A stretch of 64,000 nt of DNA from Algoriphagus sp. (GCF_013373065.1 NZ_JABXIN010000016.1:1-64000); one strand, 5' to 3'; shown: positions 7,928-17,213, counted from the first letter of the stretch. The notes: generated by a model not told the origin, from the letters alone. Made by a program: numbers and translations.

Positions 7928-10108
7928 CTACCTCTTCCCTGGCTGATATCGTTCCTCGGCTCTTTTCTCTACATCTTCTCGGTAATAGGCCACTTCTTTG
8001 AAATTAGCGTCTGCGTAACGTTGGGCTTGATCTAGGAAGTGAGGGGAATTCGGATCTCCGCTTTGACCTCCTGCTAGTACGCTTTTGGCGCGAACTTTCT
8101 CTCCAAATTCTACCACGGCCACAAAACTATTCCCCGAACTTCCATACAATCTTTTGGTTCCCTCCTTAGTACTGGCTCCATAGGACGCTAAGGCTCCCCA
8201 GCGGCCAGAGGCCATTCCAATTGGAATGTAGGGTTGATTATCATCGTAGGCCAAATTAATGTCTCCACTGAGCCGTTGGAATCGGTTGATTTCGCCCCAA
8301 GGAGTGTTCCAAGAACCAAAATCCTGGTTCATCTGCGCTAAAGTCTCCTCGAAAACCCGAACCATTTCTTTCTGAGTTTCAGGTTGATTATGGGATGCAA
8401 GCGTTTCATTTTCGACCAATTCCTGCATATCCCGAAAATTTCGCAGATGATTCATTCCATAGAAATGAGCCAAACTCATCGCAACCGATTCTTTGCTGGT
8501 TTTGAAATCCCATTCGTTCAAGACTTCCATTGCTTCCTTTGTTTGAGGATCAGTTCCATACTTTTCCAATGCATTTACCAAGGCAGGCATCAATCGTTCA
8601 AAAGCCGGCAAAGTAGGTTCATAAGCCAATTCAATAAAGGAATCCAAGGTCAAGTTGGATGCTTCTTTTAAAACCTTGACGGCATGAATTCCTCGGAAAT
8701 TTTCGCGATCAGGAGCCATGTAAAAAGGATAATCTTCTGCTTTTGGACTAAATTCTCCCGCTGCTGTAAAGGGTGTAGAATTACAATTCTGAATCCAACC
8801 TGTTGGTGGATTTAATAAGGTGATGCTTTCATCTACCGTATGAAGGCCCTGCCAGTCCGTTTCCGGATTAGATCCGTCCACGGGCTTGGAAAAATCAAAT
8901 TCAGGATTTCGTTTTGGAATAAAATTGCCATGGAAATACCCAATATTCCCTTCTGCATCAGCAAACACAGTATTGTTGGAGGAATTGGTTCGGATATCCA
9001 TCATCTCGCGGAATTCCTCATAGTTATTAAGCTTCGTCCGCGTATAACTTTGAATCAACGCATTTACCGGATCCCAATTGATTTTCGTGGCTACCCAGCG
9101 GTCTTCCAATTGATGCGTAATAGGTCCATGATGTGTGCGATAAAGCGTAAATTCTCTCTCCTTCAAGCCTTCATTGGTTTTGTATGAAAGTTTAACCGGA
9201 AATGACTCTACTTCCCTTTTTTCAACTCCATAGCTATACACTAAGGTCCCCTCTTCATCGGTAACCTCTTCCATAAATTCATCGATGAAGTCCACCCGAG
9301 TGGAAGTATGAATCCAGCCTGTTTTTTCATTAAATCCCTGATAAACAAAAAACTGTCCCCAAGTTACGGCCCCATAAGCATTGAGTCCTTCCTCACTAAC
9401 CACATGAACTTCGGGTCTGAAATAAAAGGAAGTATGTGGATTGATCAATAACATGGCATTACCAGAAGCCGTCATTTCTCCAGAAACGGCAATCCCATTA
9501 CTACCTTTGGGTTCTTCCTCCGGATCCGGATGACTCAAGCCATCCCCATATTCAGACAAAGCCAAGGCTTTATTATTTTCATAAAAAGCCCGAATCCGGG
9601 AAGCGGGTATTTGTTCTATATCTCCTCCTATCGACCCTTCAAAAAAATACATCGGCATCCAAGGTTCATATCTTTCAATCACTCGGGGCTCTACTTCAGG
9701 ATGAGTGTGCAAATAGTAATTGACACCATCTGCAAAGGCCTGACAAAGCTCCTTCAGCCAATCCGGTGCACTTTCGTAGGCCGTTATGGCCTCTGCTTCA
9801 GTCATGTATAAATTCGCCCGAACATCGGAATAAATTGCTTCCTCACCCTCAAGCTCGGCTAATCTCCCCGTAGCCCAAATATAGTTTCGTTCTACCCTTC
9901 GAAAATCATCTTCACACTGTGCGTAAAGGAGTCCAAAAACGGCATCTGCATCGCTTTTTCCATAAATATGAGGTACACCAAAATCATCCCGAATGATTTC
10001 CACGCGTTCAGCTTGAGCTTCCCAGCGTTCGATTTCGGTAGAAGGTTTTTGCTCACAGGCTATAAATGAAAGAGAAATAAATAGGAAAAGGATGACAACT
10101 CTTTGCAT
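7928..10108 (-). CDS. Penicillin acylase-family (Ntn-hydrolase) lipoprotein
   Basis: 726-residue secreted amidohydrolase of the penicillin/acyl-homoserine-lactone acylase family. These are made as a precursor that cuts itself before a nucleophile Ser to give two chains. A lipoprotein signal ends at Cys18 (SFIAC). The alpha chain begins with the family motif DDFGVPHIYG (41-50). The predicted self-cleavage site is Gly202-Ser203 in GSNGIAVSG, followed by the usual NPH motif about 14 residues later and conserved beta-chain strands. The substrate could be an acyl-homoserine lactone, a cyclic lipopeptide or another amide. It lies 62 bases downstream of the aldo/keto reductase on the same strand. 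Confidence 0.88.
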   Translation of the reverse strand: MQRVVILFLFISLSFIACEQKPSTEIERWEAQAERVEIIRDDFGVPHIYGKSDADAVFGLLYAQCEDDFRRVERNYIWATGRLAELEGEEAIYSDVRANLYMTEAEAITAYESAPDWLKELCQAFADGVNYYLHTHPEVEPRVIERYEPWMPMYFFEGSIGGDIEQIPASRIRAFYENNKALALSEYGDGLSHPDPEEEPKGSNGIAVSGEMTASGNAMLLINPHTSFYFRPEVHVVSEEGLNAYGAVTWGQFFVYQGFNEKTGWIHTSTRVDFIDEFMEEVTDEEGTLVYSYGVEKREVESFPVKLSYKTNEGLKEREFTLYRTHHGPITHQLEDRWVATKINWDPVNALIQSYTRTKLNNYEEFREMMDIRTNSSNNTVFADAEGNIGYFHGNFIPKRNPEFDFSKPVDGSNPETDWQGLHTVDESITLLNPPTGWIQNCNSTPFTAAGEFSPKAEDYPFYMAPDRENFRGIHAVKVLKEASNLTLDSFIELAYEPTLPAFERLMPALVNALEKYGTDPQTKEAMEVLNEWDFKTSKESVAMSLAHFYGMNHLRNFRDMQELVENETLASHNQPETQKEMVRVFEETLAQMNQDFGSWNTPWGEINRFQRLSGDINLAYDDNQPYIPIGMASGRWGALASYGASTKEGTKRLYGSSGNSFVAVVEFGEKVRAKSVLAGGQSGDPNSPHFLDQAQRYADANFKEVAYYREDVEKRAEERYQPGKR

Positions 10109-10170
10109 AATTCAGAATTTGGGTGAGCTCGAAATTAGGGTATTTTTCAGTTCAGCCTGAAAAAATTGGA

Positions 10171-11061
10171 CTATCGGTGATTTTCGTAAGTAAAGGCAGG
10201 AATTTCTTTCCTTAACGCTTGAATAAGTTCTATAGAAATCCTTTGACTGGAATCATATGCTTGGATTAATTTTTGAACCTGATTCAAATTACTGACTCCT
10301 ACTGAAAGGGAAGCTACTGCAGGTTGGGAAAGTCCAAAAGCTAGGAGAATGGCTTGAGGATCATGCCCTGAAGCTTGAATAACTTCACGGATCTTTTGAA
10401 CATCCCTTGCAGTATGGTTTAAATAATCTTTAGGGTCTTTATCCAATAAAAGTCCTTTTGCTAAGGAGCCCCTCACCAATACCCGTGTATCCGATTTTTC
10501 CAAAAGTGGAAATACGCTTTCTTCCGGTCGCCGATCCAAAAGACTATACTGCATCATAATCAGAGCAGGTGGATCCTTTTTTAATACGTTTCGAATGACA
10601 TTCGGTCGAATGGATGAAATCCCAAAAGCTCTGATTTTTCCTTGTTGTTTCAGTATTTCAAAGGCTTCCAATGTTTCATCCCAAGGATCATCAATCGTTC
10701 CTCCATGCAGCAGGTAAAAATCCAGATAATCGGTTTGCAATCGTTGAAGGCTTTTTTCAACTGCTTCTAGGATGTAGGATTTCCTAGGATTCCAATCCCA
10801 ACCACTTCCATCGGAACGCCATTGGTTTCCAACTTTTGAACTGAGTAAAACCTCCTCTCTTCGATTTTTGATTGCTTTTCCTACATTTTGTTCGTTGAGT
10901 CCTTTTTGGTAGAGGTCAGCTGTATCCAATAAATTAATTCCCGCATCCAATGCTGCATTTATGATTTGCGCAGCTTTTGAGGAATCTTCTGGCAATGACA
11001 TACAGCCCAAGGAGATCTGGGGTATTTTAAAATCAGTTAGCGGTAAGGTCAACCTTTTCAT
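10171..11061 (-). CDS. Aldo/keto reductase
   Basis: 296-residue NADPH-dependent oxidoreductase with a TIM-barrel fold. The catalytic tetrad is visible as Asp46 (LLDTAD), Tyr51, Lys76 (LLSSKVG) and His119 (YLLHGG). The C-terminal strand-loop regions that bind NADP (GVSNLNQV) are present. The physiological substrate is unknown. It is transcribed divergently from pfkA and precedes the acylase gene. Confidence 0.9.
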   Translation of the reverse strand: MKRLTLPLTDFKIPQISLGCMSLPEDSSKAAQIINAALDAGINLLDTADLYQKGLNEQNVGKAIKNRREEVLLSSKVGNQWRSDGSGWDWNPRKSYILEAVEKSLQRLQTDYLDFYLLHGGTIDDPWDETLEAFEILKQQGKIRAFGISSIRPNVIRNVLKKDPPALIMMQYSLLDRRPEESVFPLLEKSDTRVLVRGSLAKGLLLDKDPKDYLNHTARDVQKIREVIQASGHDPQAILLAFGLSQPAVASLSVGVSNLNQVQKLIQAYDSSQRISIELIQALRKEIPAFTYENHR

Positions 11062-11151
11062 ACAATTCGCTTTTCTTTTTGATGAACTTCCCTGCGGAAA
11101 AAATTATGGTTTATTCTTTTTAGAAAGTAAGGCTTTCTTTCTTTAATGCAT

Positions 11152-11159
11152 ATTTTTGC
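11152..11159 (+). promoter_or_regulatory. Candidate -7 box for pfkA (TAnnTTTG)
   Basis: TATTTTTG matches the Bacteroidota -7 consensus TAnnTTTG exactly and lies 20 bases before the pfkA start codon. No clear TTTG element is seen at the -33 spacing. Confidence 0.35.
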
Positions 11160-11179
11160 AAAGCTTTTAACCTATTAAA

Positions 11180-12154
11180 ATGAAAAAAATCGCTGTTTTT
11201 ACTTCTGGAGGAGATAGTCCCGGGATGAATGCCTGCATTCGGGCTGTTGTTCGTACGGCTATCTACAAAGGATTGGAAGTCTACGGAATCTATCATGGCT
11301 ATGAAGGGATAATTGAGGGAGATATTAAGCGGCTCCACACCTATTCTGTCAGCAATATTGTACAACGAGGAGGAACCATGCTAAAATCTGCCCGTTCGGC
11401 AGAATTCCGAACGCCTGAGGGTAGAAAAAAAGCATATGAAAACCTCAAAGCCCATGGAATTGAAGGTTTGGTAGCCATCGGAGGAGATGGAACCTTCACT
11501 GGCGCCAAAATTTTTCATGAAGAATTCGGAATTCCAGTCGTAGGTTGTCCAGGGACTATTGACAATGATATTTATGGAACTGATTACACAATTGGGTTTG
11601 ATACAGCTGTAAATACCGCCTTAGATGCCATCGATAAAATCCGAGATACAGCAGCTGCTCATGACAGAATCTTCTTTATTGAAGTGATGGGCAGAGATGC
11701 AGGCTTTATTGCCGTTGAATCCGGAATCGGTAGTGGTGCTGAATTTGTAATGGTCCCTGAAACCCAAACCGATTTGGATGCTGTGGTAAAATCCCTTAAA
11801 AACCTTCGCAAAACCAAAACTTCAAGCATTATCGTGGTGGCTGAAGGAGATGCAGCCGGGAGTGCGGCAGAGATCATGGAAAAGGTAAAATCCAAAATAC
11901 AGGATAAAAACAAGGAATTTAAAGTAACTACCCTAGGCCATATTCAGCGAGGCGGAAACCCTACCGCCCGAGATCGGGTTTTAGCATCAAGATGCGGAAT
12001 GGCTGCAGTGGAAGGGCTTTTGGAAGGAAAAACCAATTGCATGGCAGGTATAATGAATCAGGAAGTGGTCTATACCCCATTTGGAGATTGCATCGGCAAA
12101 ACCAAGCCATTGATCGCAGATCATTTAAAACTAATCGAGTATCTAAGTATTTAA
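11180..12154 (+). CDS. pfkA: ATP-dependent 6-phosphofructokinase
   Basis: Phosphorylates fructose 6-phosphate to the 1,6-bisphosphate in glycolysis. At 324 residues it matches the bacterial PfkA length. GGDSPGMN (10-17) and GGDG (101-104) bind ATP. PGTIDND (124-130) holds catalytic Asp128, and Gly104 and Gly125 mark an ATP-using rather than pyrophosphate-using enzyme. The family signature is HIQRGGNPTARDR. A small membrane-protein gene starts two bases after its stop. Confidence 0.97.
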   Translation: MKKIAVFTSGGDSPGMNACIRAVVRTAIYKGLEVYGIYHGYEGIIEGDIKRLHTYSVSNIVQRGGTMLKSARSAEFRTPEGRKKAYENLKAHGIEGLVAIGGDGTFTGAKIFHEEFGIPVVGCPGTIDNDIYGTDYTIGFDTAVNTALDAIDKIRDTAAAHDRIFFIEVMGRDAGFIAVESGIGSGAEFVMVPETQTDLDAVVKSLKNLRKTKTSSIIVVAEGDAAGSAAEIMEKVKSKIQDKNKEFKVTTLGHIQRGGNPTARDRVLASRCGMAAVEGLLEGKTNCMAGIMNQEVVYTPFGDCIGKTKPLIADHLKLIEYLSI

Positions 12155-12156
12155 CC

Positions 12157-12492
12157 ATGGGCTACATCCCTTTATTTCTAACCATCTTAGGAGCATCCCT
12201 CCTGTTTTTCCTCACGGTAAAAAACACCTTGCAGCGAAAGCTTAAGCTTCAAAAGGAATTAACGCAGGCTTTGAGTACCCTCTCCCCCGAACTTCAGCTC
12301 GAAGAAAATAAGCTCCCCAATCCAGATGAGATTTTAGAAACTTTAAAGGATTCTCAGAAAAAACAACCCAATCTGGAAAAAGCTTTGAGCTTGGTGAGGG
12401 AATTGAAGGTGAACCGGATGCAGTATAACCAACTGATCAAAAAAGCTCCCTACAATTGGGTGGCAGCGATTGGTGGTTTTTATGAAATTTAA
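12157..12492 (+). CDS. Small predicted membrane protein, unknown function
   Basis: 111 residues from the ATG at 12157, two bases after the pfkA stop (the open frame itself reaches further upstream, inside pfkA, which is unlikely to be used). It has one N-terminal hydrophobic helix (IPLFLTILGASLLFFLTV) followed by a charged, probably helical region with Lys/Glu-rich stretches. I do not recognise a family. The spacing suggests translation together with pfkA. Confidence 0.65.
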   Translation: MGYIPLFLTILGASLLFFLTVKNTLQRKLKLQKELTQALSTLSPELQLEENKLPNPDEILETLKDSQKKQPNLEKALSLVRELKVNRMQYNQLIKKAPYNWVAAIGGFYEI

Positions 12493-12511
12493 GTAGAAAA
12501 CTTTTGCTTTA

Positions 12512-13450
12512 TTAAGAAGCCAATTGGTGATCAATCCAGTTAATAATCTGATTTAATTCACCGGGTTTAAACCACTGTATTTCAGCATCTTTTTTAAACC
12601 AGGTTAATTGCCTTTTGGCATAGCGACGCGAGTTTCTTTTCAGTAGCCGAATCGCCTCTTCTCGATCATAGTTTCCCTCCAAATACCCAAATATTTCCTG
12701 GTATCCGACCGTTTGCAAGGCATTTAAATGGCGCTTTTCGAAGAGCTTCTCTGCTTCCTCGAAAAGCCCTTCATCAATCATTAGATCCATTCGGGCGTCA
12801 ATTCGCCGATAGAGTTCATCTCGCTCTCGATTCAATCCTATTTTTAAAACTCGAAATGGTCGCTCTACCTTTTTTTGCTGACGAAAAGAGCTGAAAGGCT
12901 TGCCTGTTCCCCGTATTATTTCCAATGCACGCATCAAACGCTGAGGGTTTTGGGTATCTACCAATGCGTAGTAGTCAGGATCGGCTTTTTTCAGTTCCTC
13001 CTGCAAATGAGTTATCCCTTTTTCTTCAAATTCCTGAATTAGTTGCTTTCGAAATTGGGGATCTACCTCAGGCATTTCATCAATTCCTTCTGAAATAACC
13101 TTTGCAAACAAGCCCGAACCTCCTGTCATAATCACCACATCCTTTTCTCGGAAAAGCTTATCCAAAATTTTCAAAGCGTCCTCTTCAAACTGTTTGACAT
13201 CATACGGATCTTCAATCGAAATGGAATTGATCAAATGATGAGGAACTTCTGCCAGCTCCTGAGGAGTAGGTTTGGCTGTACCTATTTCCATTTCCCGATA
13301 AAATTGCCGGCTATCACAGGACACAATGTCTGTATTGAATTTTTTGGCTAGATTGAGACACAGTTCTGTCTTACCGACAGCGGTAGGCCCAACAATTAAA
13401 ATCAAAGTGGGTTTGGCAGACAAAATGGGTGAGATTTGGTTTCGTTTCAA
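12512..13450 (-). CDS. miaA: tRNA dimethylallyltransferase
   Basis: Transfers a dimethylallyl group to N6 of A37 in tRNAs that read codons starting with U. 312 residues. The P-loop is GPTAVGKTEL (about 21-30), followed by DSRQFYREMEIGTAKP, which corresponds to the conserved D-S-x-Q-x-Y-x-x-M-x-I-G-T-A-K-P motif. The likely start is TTG at 13448-13450; no ATG lies between it and the P-loop. Only 17 bases separate this start from the divergent response-regulator gene at 13468. Confidence 0.95.
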   Translation of the reverse strand: MKRNQISPILSAKPTLILIVGPTAVGKTELCLNLAKKFNTDIVSCDSRQFYREMEIGTAKPTPQELAEVPHHLINSISIEDPYDVKQFEEDALKILDKLFREKDVVIMTGGSGLFAKVISEGIDEMPEVDPQFRKQLIQEFEEKGITHLQEELKKADPDYYALVDTQNPQRLMRALEIIRGTGKPFSSFRQQKKVERPFRVLKIGLNRERDELYRRIDARMDLMIDEGLFEEAEKLFEKRHLNALQTVGYQEIFGYLEGNYDREEAIRLLKRNSRRYAKRQLTWFKKDAEIQWFKPGELNQIINWIDHQLAS

Positions 13451-13467
13451 AATTCCAAACTTAAGGA

Positions 13468-14223
13468 ATGAAAAGCAAAAGCGTATTGATTGTTGAAGAC
13501 AATGATTTGAACCGCAGGTTTTTTGAGAATTTGGTAGGCCAAATTTGGAATTATGAAACAGCCCTCAATGGAAGGGAAGCTATTGACAAAGCCAGCAACA
13601 AAGCATTTGATTTGATCTTGATGGATATCCAAATGCCTGAAATTGACGGAATCAATGCCCTAAAAAAAATAAGAGCCAAAGGTCAAGGCAAGTGTCCTAT
13701 TATCGCTGTTACAGCATTTGCGGATGAGAGTGACCGAACCACTTTTATGAATGAAGGATTTGATGATTTTATTACAAAACCCATCCGCCCGAAAGAATTT
13801 TTGAAGAAAATAAAAGATGCCCTAGAAGATAAACCAAAAGATAAAACCAATGAATCTAAAAATCTGATAATCAAATCTATAATATTTGATAAATCAGTTT
13901 TTGAGCAACTTAAAAAATATAATAAAACCGAAACGATTCAACAGATTTACCAAGACTTTTTGGAGGAAGCCAAAGCTCTTCTCGAGGATTGCAAAAAGGC
14001 CATTCTTGAAGGAAATCACAGCGAGGTAACTAGGAAATCTCACATCATTAAAGGAAATGCCGGCACTCTCGGAATCAACTTGGTATTTTTCGCAGCAACC
14101 GAAACAGAGGCCCTTGGAAGAAAGGAAGAATTTGAAAAAATGCCTGCCGCATTATTGAAATTGGAGAAAGAAATTGAAACATTTCAAAAATATTTAGAGG
14201 AAGAAATTATTTTTAAACCATGA
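13468..14223 (+). CDS. Response regulator with C-terminal Hpt domain
   Basis: 251 residues. The receiver domain (about 4-120) has the acidic pair Glu10/Asp11, the phospho-acceptor Asp53 in LILMDIQMP, Thr82 and Lys104. A linker leads to an Hpt phosphotransfer domain (about 135-245) with phosphorylatable His192 in KSHIIKGNAGTLG. It lacks a DNA-binding output, so it likely relays phosphate, perhaps to the stand-alone receiver encoded next, whose ATG overlaps this gene's TGA. The upstream sensor kinase is not adjacent. Confidence 0.92.
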   Translation: MKSKSVLIVEDNDLNRRFFENLVGQIWNYETALNGREAIDKASNKAFDLILMDIQMPEIDGINALKKIRAKGQGKCPIIAVTAFADESDRTTFMNEGFDDFITKPIRPKEFLKKIKDALEDKPKDKTNESKNLIIKSIIFDKSVFEQLKKYNKTETIQQIYQDFLEEAKALLEDCKKAILEGNHSEVTRKSHIIKGNAGTLGINLVFFAATETEALGRKEEFEKMPAALLKLEKEIETFQKYLEEEIIFKP

Positions 14224-14597
14224 GTCATCAAAAAAGAATACTGGTTGGAGAAGACAGCTCCATCATTATTAATCTTACCAAAAACGTTCTGGCCTTTGAG
14301 AATTATGAAATGACTGCCGCCAGAAATGGAAAACAAGTATTGGAAAAATTGGAAAATGAAGATTTTGATCTGATTCTGATGGACATTAGTATGCCTGTAT
14401 TGGATGGCATCAGCTGTACCAAAATGATTCGGGAGATGAAAGGTGAAAAAAAATCATCCATTCCGATCATTGCGATTAGTGGAAACATCCACAATATGAC
14501 CCACGAAGAATTCCGAAAAGCTGGATTTGATGATTTTATTCAGAAACCACTTGATTACGATAAGGTGTTGGCAACCGTGAAAAAATTCCTGAATTAA
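14220..14597 (+). CDS. Single-domain response regulator (REC)
   Basis: 125-residue receiver domain with no output domain. Glu11/Asp12, Asp55 (LILMDISMP), Ser91-region AISG and Lys109-region QKP are the expected active-site elements. The start overlaps the previous stop as ATGA and the stop overlaps the next start as TAATG, so it is translationally coupled on both sides. It probably acts through phosphorylation-dependent protein binding, as CheY-like proteins do. The partner is unknown. Confidence 0.9.
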   Translation: MSHQKRILVGEDSSIIINLTKNVLAFENYEMTAARNGKQVLEKLENEDFDLILMDISMPVLDGISCTKMIREMKGEKKSSIPIIAISGNIHNMTHEEFRKAGFDDFIQKPLDYDKVLATVKKFLN

Positions 14598-14875
14598 TGG
14601 CCATTAAGTACACACGTCACTTTTTAGATAAACTGGAGAATCTTTTTGCTTCTTCAGAATATATTCTCCGCTACGAAAAGGGAAACTTCAAATCTGGTTA
14701 TTGCATTTTGAAAGAGACCAAAATTGTAATCATCAACAAATACTTCCCTTTGGAAGGAAAAATCAATGCCCTCGTAGACATTTTGGGAGAGTTACAGTTT
14801 AATCCACAGGACTTTTCAGAAAAATCAGTTCAGGATTTCCTAAAAGAATTACAACAAACCCAATTGAAGTTTTGA
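14597..14875 (+). CDS. Small conserved-looking protein, unknown function
   Basis: 92 residues with no signal peptide or membrane segment, a mixed alpha/beta appearance and a charged C-terminus. I do not recognise a family. It starts inside the stop of the REC gene (TAATG) and ends overlapping the TTG start of the MBL-fold gene, which argues that it is real and co-expressed. Confidence 0.7.
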   Translation: MAIKYTRHFLDKLENLFASSEYILRYEKGNFKSGYCILKETKIVIINKYFPLEGKINALVDILGELQFNPQDFSEKSVQDFLKELQQTQLKF

Positions 14876-15636
14876 AAATCCGTTTTCTTGGCACAGGAAC
14901 TTCGCAAGGAATCCCCGTGATTGGCTGCGATTGCGATGTATGTAAATCACTGGATTTCAGAGACAAACGATTTCGGACGTCTGTTCATATCGAAACCAAG
15001 GGAAAGAGTCTTGTCATCGATACAGGACCGGATTTCCGAATGCAAATGTTACGGGCTGGAATCTCTCAGCTAGATTCAGTCCTGTTCACCCACGAGCACA
15101 AAGACCATACAGCGGGTTTGGATGATATCCGCCCTTTTAATTTCAAGCAAAAGAAGGATATGCCGATCTACGGAAGGCAGCAGGTGATCGATCAAATTAA
15201 ACAGGAGTTTTCTTATATCTTTTCTGATTTAAAATATCCCGGAGTACCCCAAGTTCAACCCCATGTGATTGATCATCAAAACTTCAAAGTGGAAGGGATA
15301 AAAGTGATCCCCATTCCTGTCATGCACAATAAGCTGCCGGTATTAGGGTTTCGGATTGGAGATTTTACCTACATCACCGATGCAAATTTTATTTCAGATC
15401 AATCCAAAAAACTAATTGCGGGTTCGAAAATTTTGGTTCTGAACGCCCTCCAAAAGCCCCCTCACCAATCCCATTTCACTTTACATGAAGCTATCGAACA
15501 AGTACAATCAATGGATGTTCAGGAGGCTTATTTTACCCATGTTTCCCACAAATTGGGGCTTCACCATCAAATTGAAGCTGAACTCCCTGAAGGAATTCAT
15601 CTTGCCTATGATGGACTTGAATTAAATTTGCCCTAA
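14872..15636 (+). CDS. MBL-fold metal-dependent hydrolase (PhnP-like)
   Basis: 254 residues. It has the metallo-beta-lactamase metal motif THEHKDH (His74, His76, Asp78, His79), the N-terminal GTGTSQGIP loop, and an additional CDCDVC cysteine cluster (Cys19, Cys21, Cys24) like that of the phosphodiesterase PhnP. Members hydrolyse cyclic phosphodiesters or related substrates. There is no C-P lyase cluster here, so a PhnP role in phosphonate use is not supported. The start is TTG at 14872, overlapping the previous stop. The next gene begins at its last base. Confidence 0.88.
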   Translation: MKIRFLGTGTSQGIPVIGCDCDVCKSLDFRDKRFRTSVHIETKGKSLVIDTGPDFRMQMLRAGISQLDSVLFTHEHKDHTAGLDDIRPFNFKQKKDMPIYGRQQVIDQIKQEFSYIFSDLKYPGVPQVQPHVIDHQNFKVEGIKVIPIPVMHNKLPVLGFRIGDFTYITDANFISDQSKKLIAGSKILVLNALQKPPHQSHFTLHEAIEQVQSMDVQEAYFTHVSHKLGLHHQIEAELPEGIHLAYDGLELNLP

Positions 15637-17213
15637 TGCACCTGAATTTTCATTTTCTCCGATTTCTAAGTCCAAGGGTTGAAGAGATTCTGAAGGGTTT
15701 TGAAGTAAGCGCCTGTTTTTCCCAAAATAAAGACGAGCTCATCATTGAGTTTCAAAAAGAGGAAAATCTTCGCTATTTGCGGGCCCATTTTCTTCCACCA
15801 CAGATTTATTATTCATTTCCTGAGAAATTTCAACGAGCCAAACGAAACTCGATCAATCTTTTCCCAGAATTAATAGGAGAAAAAGTACGAGCATATCACG
15901 TTTTGAACTTTGAGCGAGCTTTTTATCTGGAAATGGAATCTGGAGCTATTTTACTTTTAAAACTTCACGGAAACCGAAGCAATATTCTCCTCTACCGTCC
16001 CCATGAGTTTCAACCGCTTCGTGTCTTTCGAAATGAAATCCGAGACGATCATGAGTTGGATTGGAGAAGCCTTGAAAAACATTTGAACCTAGGTCAAAAC
16101 CGGTTTAAAGAACTGGGTGGAAATGCTTCTCAATTTCTACCAACACTTGGGAAAATACCACGTGAATGGCTGAAAGAAAAAGGGTATCCAACAGCTTCAC
16201 TGGACGAAAAATGGGGCTTGATGCAGGATATCATGGATATGTTGGACAGCCCTTTATTTTCATTGGTTCAAAAAGATGAAGAGGTATATCTGAGTTTATT
16301 GCCCGAAGACACTTCCATTGCTCAATTTGGCGATCCAATAGAAGCATTGAATGAATTATTTTACAAAGCTTTAGTCGTTGGAGCTTTGGAGAAGGAAAAG
16401 CGACAATTCCAAAAGCATTTCTCAGAGCAACTTCGAAGAACCAATAATTATTTAGCAAAGGCTCAAAGTAAATTAAACGAATTGGAGAACTCCCCTCCTC
16501 CATCCCAAATTGCCGATGTCATCATGGCAAATCTCCATGTTTTTAAGGGAGGTGAATTGAAACAAGAATTATTTAATTTTTATACACAGGAAACGATTCA
16601 AATTGAGCTAAAGCGAAATCAAAAAGCCCAGGATCTAGCAGCTCAATTATATCGGAAAAGTAAAAACAGACAAATCGAACTAAACCAACTTTCAGAATCT
16701 ATTCAAGCCAAAGAAGCTTTAAAAATACATTTGGAGATACTTTTGGAGGAAGTTGAGCAGATAGCGGATTTCCGAGAGCTCAAAGAATTCAAAAAGCGTA
16801 AAGGAAGCGAATCGAAAATCACCAAAGAATCAGAAAACCTTCCTTTCCGACAATTTCAAATCGAAGGCATGGATGTCTGGGTAGGCAAATCCGCAAAGGA
16901 CAATGATGAAATGCTTCGACGTTTCGTCCATAAAAATGACCTATGGTTGCACGCTAGACAAGCTGCAGGTTCCCATGTCATCATTCGAAATGCCGCAGGT
17001 AAAGCCATTCCCAAAAGTACACTGGAACGCGCGGCCTCACTTGCAGCATATTATTCGAAACTAAAAAATGAAAGCTTGGCACCTGTTATTTTCACAGATG
17101 CAAAATACGTTCGAAAGATAAAAGGAACAGCTCCTGGGATGGTTTTGGTGGAAAGGGAAAATACGATACTTGTTCCACCAATCGGTCCGTCAGAGGAAAT
17201 TTCAATTAATTAG
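15636..17213 (+). CDS. NFACT-family protein (Rqc2/RqcH/FbpA-like)
   Basis: 525 residues. The N-terminal NFACT-N domain (about 1-180) is followed by a long coiled coil (about 255-375) and an NFACT-R domain (DUF814, about 415-515) with DLWLHARQAAGSHVII. Family members (RqcH, Rqc2) bind obstructed large ribosomal subunits and add C-terminal tails to stalled chains. The position where RqcH has an essential Asp-Arg pair appears to read Glu93-Arg94 (NFERAFYL), so activity is uncertain. It is the last gene of an overlapping operon with two response regulators. Its stop overlaps that of the convergent gene at 17210. Confidence 0.88.
   Translation: MHLNFHFLRFLSPRVEEILKGFEVSACFSQNKDELIIEFQKEENLRYLRAHFLPPQIYYSFPEKFQRAKRNSINLFPELIGEKVRAYHVLNFERAFYLEMESGAILLLKLHGNRSNILLYRPHEFQPLRVFRNEIRDDHELDWRSLEKHLNLGQNRFKELGGNASQFLPTLGKIPREWLKEKGYPTASLDEKWGLMQDIMDMLDSPLFSLVQKDEEVYLSLLPEDTSIAQFGDPIEALNELFYKALVVGALEKEKRQFQKHFSEQLRRTNNYLAKAQSKLNELENSPPPSQIADVIMANLHVFKGGELKQELFNFYTQETIQIELKRNQKAQDLAAQLYRKSKNRQIELNQLSESIQAKEALKIHLEILLEEVEQIADFRELKEFKKRKGSESKITKESENLPFRQFQIEGMDVWVGKSAKDNDEMLRRFVHKNDLWLHARQAAGSHVIIRNAAGKAIPKSTLERAASLAAYYSKLKNESLAPVIFTDAKYVRKIKGTAPGMVLVERENTILVPPIGPSEEISIN

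Noticed and set aside
10143..10164. tttttcag / ctgaaaaa hairpin after the aldo/keto reductase
   Set aside because: Symmetry is perfect over eight bases but AT-rich with no following T-run on minus, so it is a poor terminator and is not listed as a feature.
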